Origin: Chrysomallon squamiferum
Taxonomy: Eukaryota; Mollusca; Gastropoda; Neomphalida; Peltospiridae
Length of the DNA: 64,000 bases
Assembly (NCBI GenBank): GCA_012295275.1
Contig: CM022665.1
Coordinates: 37,182,433-37,246,432, forward strand
Direction of reading: 5' to 3'
A program made the translations under genes and the position numbers. The notes below the pieces were generated by a model. That model was not told the origin of the DNA. It worked only from the letters and a program-made list of their open reading frames with translations, and ran no database searches. Below are positions 62,301 to 64,000 of the stretch, piece by piece (the stretch's first letter is position 1; every line of letters begins with the position of its first letter).

Positions 62301-63944
62301 GACAAAAACTAGATGAAATGAAGAAAGAAAGAAAAGAAAAAAACGAGATTGAAAATAAAAATGTTCTTTGATTAACCTGCTAATTCAATTTTGAGTCCTG
62401 AATCTTTCTTTGCAGTATCAAAATGATTTCTTGCCATTTTTATTTCAAAATACGTGTGACATGTGTGTCCAGCCTCAAGGTTAAACATCAAAACAACATC
62501 TCTGAAAAATAAAACAATTTTTTTTATTTATTTATTATTTTTTATCATTGCTGGGTGCTTGTTTTATCATTTTCATGCATTTTGGTGCTTGTTTTGATAT
62601 TTTTTGCATCCTTCATGCATTTTTAGTATCTTAGATCTGACCAAAAACTACAGGAACAACTGTAAACATCACTAGGCTCTTGGTTTTAAATGCATCTAGA
62701 CTAGTGTCATATGGAATGCCAAACTTGTCACTGGAGTTAAATTTAATGTTTTAAAATATTAATTTTATATGTTTTTTGTTTTTAAAATTCACATTGTCTA
62801 TTTATTAGGTAATATCCTGTGATATTATCAGCGAAACTCTTTGATTTTAAGCATAGAAAATGTTTTTCCTGTTCATTTTACTTAAAAAGTATGAGCTGCC
62901 ACTGATAAAACATAACAGGAATTAGGCATTATTTTGGTGTCTTCAATACTTAAATGGAGTCAATTATTATTATTATTATTATTGTATTTATTATTAAACT
63001 CAAAAGATAAGATCAGTCCATCTAGAAAATTTCAAGAATATTTCTTCAACAAGAATGTTTTCAGATTCGGACTGGCAGGCATAAATTCTAATTAATTTGC
63101 CTTGCACAGTTTTGAGATGGTCACACATTTTACCAATCATAAGAATGCTCAGTGCAATCTTAAGATAGACTACGTGGAACATGTGCACTGTTCAAAATTA
63201 ACACCTCTAACTAAAAATATTGATGTAATTTGAAATACACAAGTAACTAATTAAAAAAAAATAATCTGGTTTATATTTTCTTTGTACATTATTAGAATTA
63301 CGACTCAGTTTATTAAATTAGAAATATTTCTGAAAACCCACCTATTACAACTGTCTGTCAGCAATGGTTCTCTTTTAGAAACTGTAATAGAAATAACTCA
63401 GCAAAAATGGCATATACAAAATTAATGCATTCATTTCTCTTAATAAATTTGTTTGATTATTTTACACATTATATATTTAAGAATGAGATAACTTAAATAA
63501 TATTATACTATTATTAAATTCACATTATTGATAAATGTATTAATATCACTTCTGTATAGTATTTAATCAATGTTCGCTTCAGTAACTATCTACATTTTCT
63601 GTATGTGATCAATGCTTTCATAATGAAATCTTAATTAGAAATAAACAAAATATAATGGGTTTTTTATTTCCTAATTTCAACTTAAGCTGAATTAAACAGC
63701 AATATACAAGTCTGGGTGGGGTAACAGTAAAATACATTTCCTTTAATAATGATAGGTACTGGTCAAATAATTTGAGGAGGGAAAAAATTACAGAGTCATC
63801 TGTTAAACCTGAAATAATACACAGAAGGAACTAAAACCTACTGTTATTTATCAACTGCAGTGATTTATCTCTCAGAGTCTGTGATCTTTCATCAAGAATG
63901 TCTTGATGTACAGCAATACACCTCAACAACCACCAGTCAGCTGT
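54526..63944 (-). CDS. TTC27: TTC27 tetratricopeptide-repeat protein (20 exons, 5' end beyond window)
   Basis: Twenty minus-strand exons join in phase to 665 residues ending in TGA. Human TTC27 is about 843 residues, so about 180 N-terminal residues lie to the right. Family landmarks are: [20 protein letters not shown] (90-109), [11 protein letters not shown]-like [15 protein letters not shown] (286-300), NLYCFLGD...CYHKAWELS (from 323), RSARAMR (348-354), then canonical TPR helices with W-x-x-x-G/A and A-x-x-x-F-x-R/K patterns (384-470), including [16 protein letters not shown] and NWRLWEN. TTC27 (yeast Emw1) is an essential, widely conserved intracellular TPR protein whose biochemical role is poorly defined. 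TPRs bind partner proteins. Introns are all short (under 0.9 kb) and mostly phase 0. It converges on the transporter. The identification is firm because several blocks match my recollection of the human protein closely. Confidence 0.95.
54900..55000 (-). CDS. TTC27: TTC27 exon, residues 594-626
   Basis: The acceptor is TTTCCTCAAG and the donor is GTAAGT (101 nt, phases 1 to 0). It encodes [20 protein letters not shown], then [13 protein letters not shown]. The LQMLSS-x-(K/R)-L-x-L-(K/R)G helix matches the family. Confidence 0.92.
55380..55491 (-). CDS. TTC27: TTC27 exon, residues 556-592
   Basis: The acceptor is TATTTATTTCAG and the donor is GTATGT (112 nt, phases 0 to 1). It encodes [20 protein letters not shown], then [17 protein letters not shown]. 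The WEKDI motif is conserved. Confidence 0.92.
55783..55866 (-). CDS. TTC27: TTC27 exon, residues 528-555
   Basis: The acceptor is TTTGTTTCAG and the donor is GTCAGT (84 nt, phases 0-0). It encodes [20 protein letters not shown], then DDKTTNEK. The W-x-LYA A-helix is conserved and the rest is a variable loop. Confidence 0.9.
56297..56410 (-). CDS. TTC27: TTC27 exon, LVRAV and LFGRITSK blocks
   Basis: The acceptor is TTTTCTACAG and the donor is GTAAAT (114 nt, phases 0-0). It encodes [20 protein letters not shown], then [17 protein letters not shown], matching the LFGR(V/I)TS segment of the family. Confidence 0.94.
56872..56958 (-). CDS. TTC27: TTC27 exon, [13 protein letters not shown] block
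   Basis: The acceptor is TTATAACAG and the donor is GTAAAT (87 nt, phases 0-0). It encodes [20 protein letters not shown], then [16 protein letters not shown]-x-AYHRL-x-DL-x-DK is highly conserved in TTC27. Confidence 0.94.
57335..57413 (-). CDS. TTC27: TTC27 exon, TPR B-helix and NWRLWEN block
   Basis: The acceptor is TCGTATTTCAG and the donor is GTAAGA (79 nt, phases 2 to 0). It encodes [18 protein letters not shown], then RLWENCLI, closely matching the vertebrate KAF-x-x-L-x-EA-x-K-x-NY-x-x-W-x-x-WEN stretch. Confidence 0.94.
57603..57655 (-). CDS. TTC27: TTC27 exon, TPR A-helix (53 nt)
   Basis: The acceptor is TTTTCCACAG and the donor is GTGAGT (phases 0 to 2). It encodes [17 protein letters not shown], the A-helix of the next TPR. 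Confidence 0.92.
58225..58323 (-). CDS. TTC27: TTC27 exon, one full TPR
   Basis: The acceptor is TGATTTACAG and the donor is GTAAAT (99 nt, phases 0-0). It encodes [20 protein letters not shown], then [13 protein letters not shown]. This is one complete 34-residue TPR unit including the residue that follows. Confidence 0.93.
58569..58622 (-). CDS. TTC27: TTC27 exon, TPR helix pair (54 nt)
   Basis: The acceptor is AATTATTTTTAG and the donor is GTCAGT (phases 0-0). It encodes [18 protein letters not shown], a typical TPR B-helix (A-x-x-x-FE-x-S) followed by the NP-like turn. Confidence 0.9.
58867..58990. repeat. TTC27: Tandem duplication (about 54 bp, 2.2 copies) over the end of a TTC27 exon
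   Basis: The units 58867-58920 and 58921-58975 share AATAATTATTTTTAAAAATT and ATGAAGACCTGTTTGTTTG. A partial third copy (GAAGTGAATGTATG) runs into the exon. The exon's donor and its last 11 bases or so are thus present twice. Confidence 0.85.
58965..59138 (-). CDS. TTC27: TTC27 exon with LYCFLGD and KAWELS blocks
   Basis: The acceptor is TTTGTGAAG and the donor is GTCTTC (174 nt, phases 0-0). It encodes [20 protein letters not shown], then [19 protein letters not shown]. This is the most conserved part of the family. The donor (CAG/GTCTTC) is non-consensus at +3 to +5, and a second copy of it lies in the intron, on a tandem duplication. Confidence 0.93.
59368..59487. repeat. TTC27: GATAAT/ATAACG compound microsatellite next to a TTC27 donor
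   Basis: About 120 bp of ATAATG and ATAACG units ends a few bases from the donor of the 59491-59613 exon. Confidence 0.9.
59491..59613 (-). CDS. TTC27: TTC27 exon with the FERLEMWE motif
   Basis: The acceptor is TATTTCCAG and the donor is GTATAC (123 nt, phases 0-0). It encodes [20 protein letters not shown], then [13 protein letters not shown] and LEKA across the junction. The FERLEMWE block is diagnostic. A GATAAT-type microsatellite begins just inside the following intron. Confidence 0.93.
59935..60030 (-). CDS. TTC27: TTC27 exon, residues 235-266
   Basis: The acceptor is TGAATTTCAG and the donor is GTACAC (96 nt, phases 0-0). It encodes [20 protein letters not shown], then IPTIWNLQ. The LFY...P-x-x-W-x-LQ pattern leads into the next helix. 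Confidence 0.9.
60495..60608 (-). CDS. TTC27: TTC27 exon, residues 197-234
   Basis: The acceptor is TTCTTCCAG and the donor is GTATGT (114 nt, phases 0-0). It encodes [20 protein letters not shown], then [12 protein letters not shown]. This is an all-helical segment. Confidence 0.9.
60770..60836 (-). CDS. TTC27: TTC27 exon, residues 175-196
   Basis: The acceptor is CATGTAG and the donor is GTAAGT (67 nt, phases 2 to 0). It encodes [20 protein letters not shown]. The LTEEE block is shared with vertebrate TTC27. Confidence 0.88.
61195..61313 (-). CDS. TTC27: TTC27 exon, residues 135-173
   Basis: The acceptor is TGATGATTTAG (a weak pyrimidine tract) and the donor is GTGAGT (119 nt, phases 0 to 2). 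It encodes [15 protein letters not shown], then [13 protein letters not shown], matching the family pattern of an LP-x-x-D...EQAVILG segment. Confidence 0.9.
61738..61871 (-). CDS. TTC27: TTC27 exon with the GKRTRFQ motif
   Basis: The acceptor is ATCTCAATAG and the donor is GTACAA (134 nt, phases 1 to 0). Residues 91-134 begin [20 protein letters not shown], one of the best-conserved blocks of the family, and end FENLTLPK. Confidence 0.93.
62377..62501 (-). CDS. TTC27: TTC27 exon, residues 49-89
   Basis: The acceptor is ATTTTTCAG and the donor is GTTAAT (125 nt, phases 2 to 1). It encodes [19 protein letters not shown], then [16 protein letters not shown]. This is the conserved lead-in to the GKRT motif of the next exon. 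The donor +3 base is T rather than A or G. Confidence 0.9.
63342..63381 (-). CDS. TTC27: TTC27 microexon (40 nt)
   Basis: The acceptor is TTCTATTACAG and the donor is GTGGGT, entering in phase 1 and leaving in phase 2. It encodes [12 protein letters not shown] (36-47) plus two split codons. It is too short for open-frame detection. It is supported because it alone repairs the phase between its neighbours. Confidence 0.8.
63842..63944 (-). CDS. TTC27: TTC27 exon (most 5' in window)
   Basis: The acceptor TGTTTTACAG is just right of 63944, and the donor is GTAGGT left of 63842. The exon is 103 nt, entering in phase 0 and leaving in phase 1. It encodes [20 protein letters not shown] and onward (residues 1-34), a helical segment with the WW and HQ-x-x-LDERS pattern of the TTC27 N-terminal half. 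Confidence 0.85.
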
Positions 63945-64000
63945 CTGTAAAACACAATTATAATTTTTACATCGATATCATAAATATTGTTTATTTTCAG

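Larger units (their letters stand above)
54646..63841 (-). other. TTC27: TTC27 introns (nineteen, about 0.1-0.84 kb)
   Basis: The introns are short and AT-rich, the largest being 62,502-63,341. Contents are A/T homopolymers, a GATAAT-type array at 59.37-59.49 kb and a tandem duplication of about 54 bp at 58.87-58.99 kb. I saw no additional exon or RNA gene. 63,945-64,000 is the start of the next intron. Confidence 0.8.

Overview
The window is animal nuclear DNA, AT-rich, with large introns, many microsatellites and three protein-coding genes. A mollusc, perhaps a gastropod, is my best guess. That rests on gene structure, composition and two SINE-like fragments recognised from memory, and no phylogenetic test was possible.

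Layout. 1-12,640 holds no recognisable exon. It is probably intron 1 of the first gene, or sequence 5' of that gene. From 12,641 to 45,919 (+) lie the last 13 coding exons (869 residues) of a CRIM1 orthologue, a transmembrane cysteine-rich BMP-binding protein. They encode three cysteine-rich half-repeats, two VWC domains, four antistasin repeats, four more VWC domains, one membrane helix and a cytoplasmic tail. The signal peptide and IGFBP domain are not in the window. 45,920-51,124 is the 3' flank and intergenic DNA. 51,125-53,887 (+) is a complete five-exon SLC46-type major-facilitator transporter (501 residues). 54,526-63,944 (-) holds the last 20 coding exons (665 residues) of TTC27, a tetratricopeptide-repeat protein. 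It converges on the transporter with about 640 bp between stop codons, and its 5' exons lie beyond the right edge.

How the genes relate. The three genes have unrelated jobs: BMP tethering at the membrane, solute transport, and an intracellular TPR scaffold. Nothing suggests a shared pathway. CRIM1 and TTC27 are also linked on human chromosome 2p22, so their nearness may be ancestral.

Base composition is patterned. CpG is common in 1 to about 12.9 kb and about 50.6-54 kb (around the transporter). It is scarce in about 13-50 kb and in the TTC27 region. This looks like the imprint of mosaic gene-body methylation seen in invertebrates.

All splice sites were placed by eye from GT/AG signals, and in every gene the reading phases join without conflict. 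I found no CRISPR array, operon, viral gene, tRNA/rRNA gene or intact transposon, and no convincing undescribed system. The most notable points are the CpG boundaries, a duplicated splice donor in TTC27, loss of the motif-A acidic residue in the transporter, and several decayed minisatellites.
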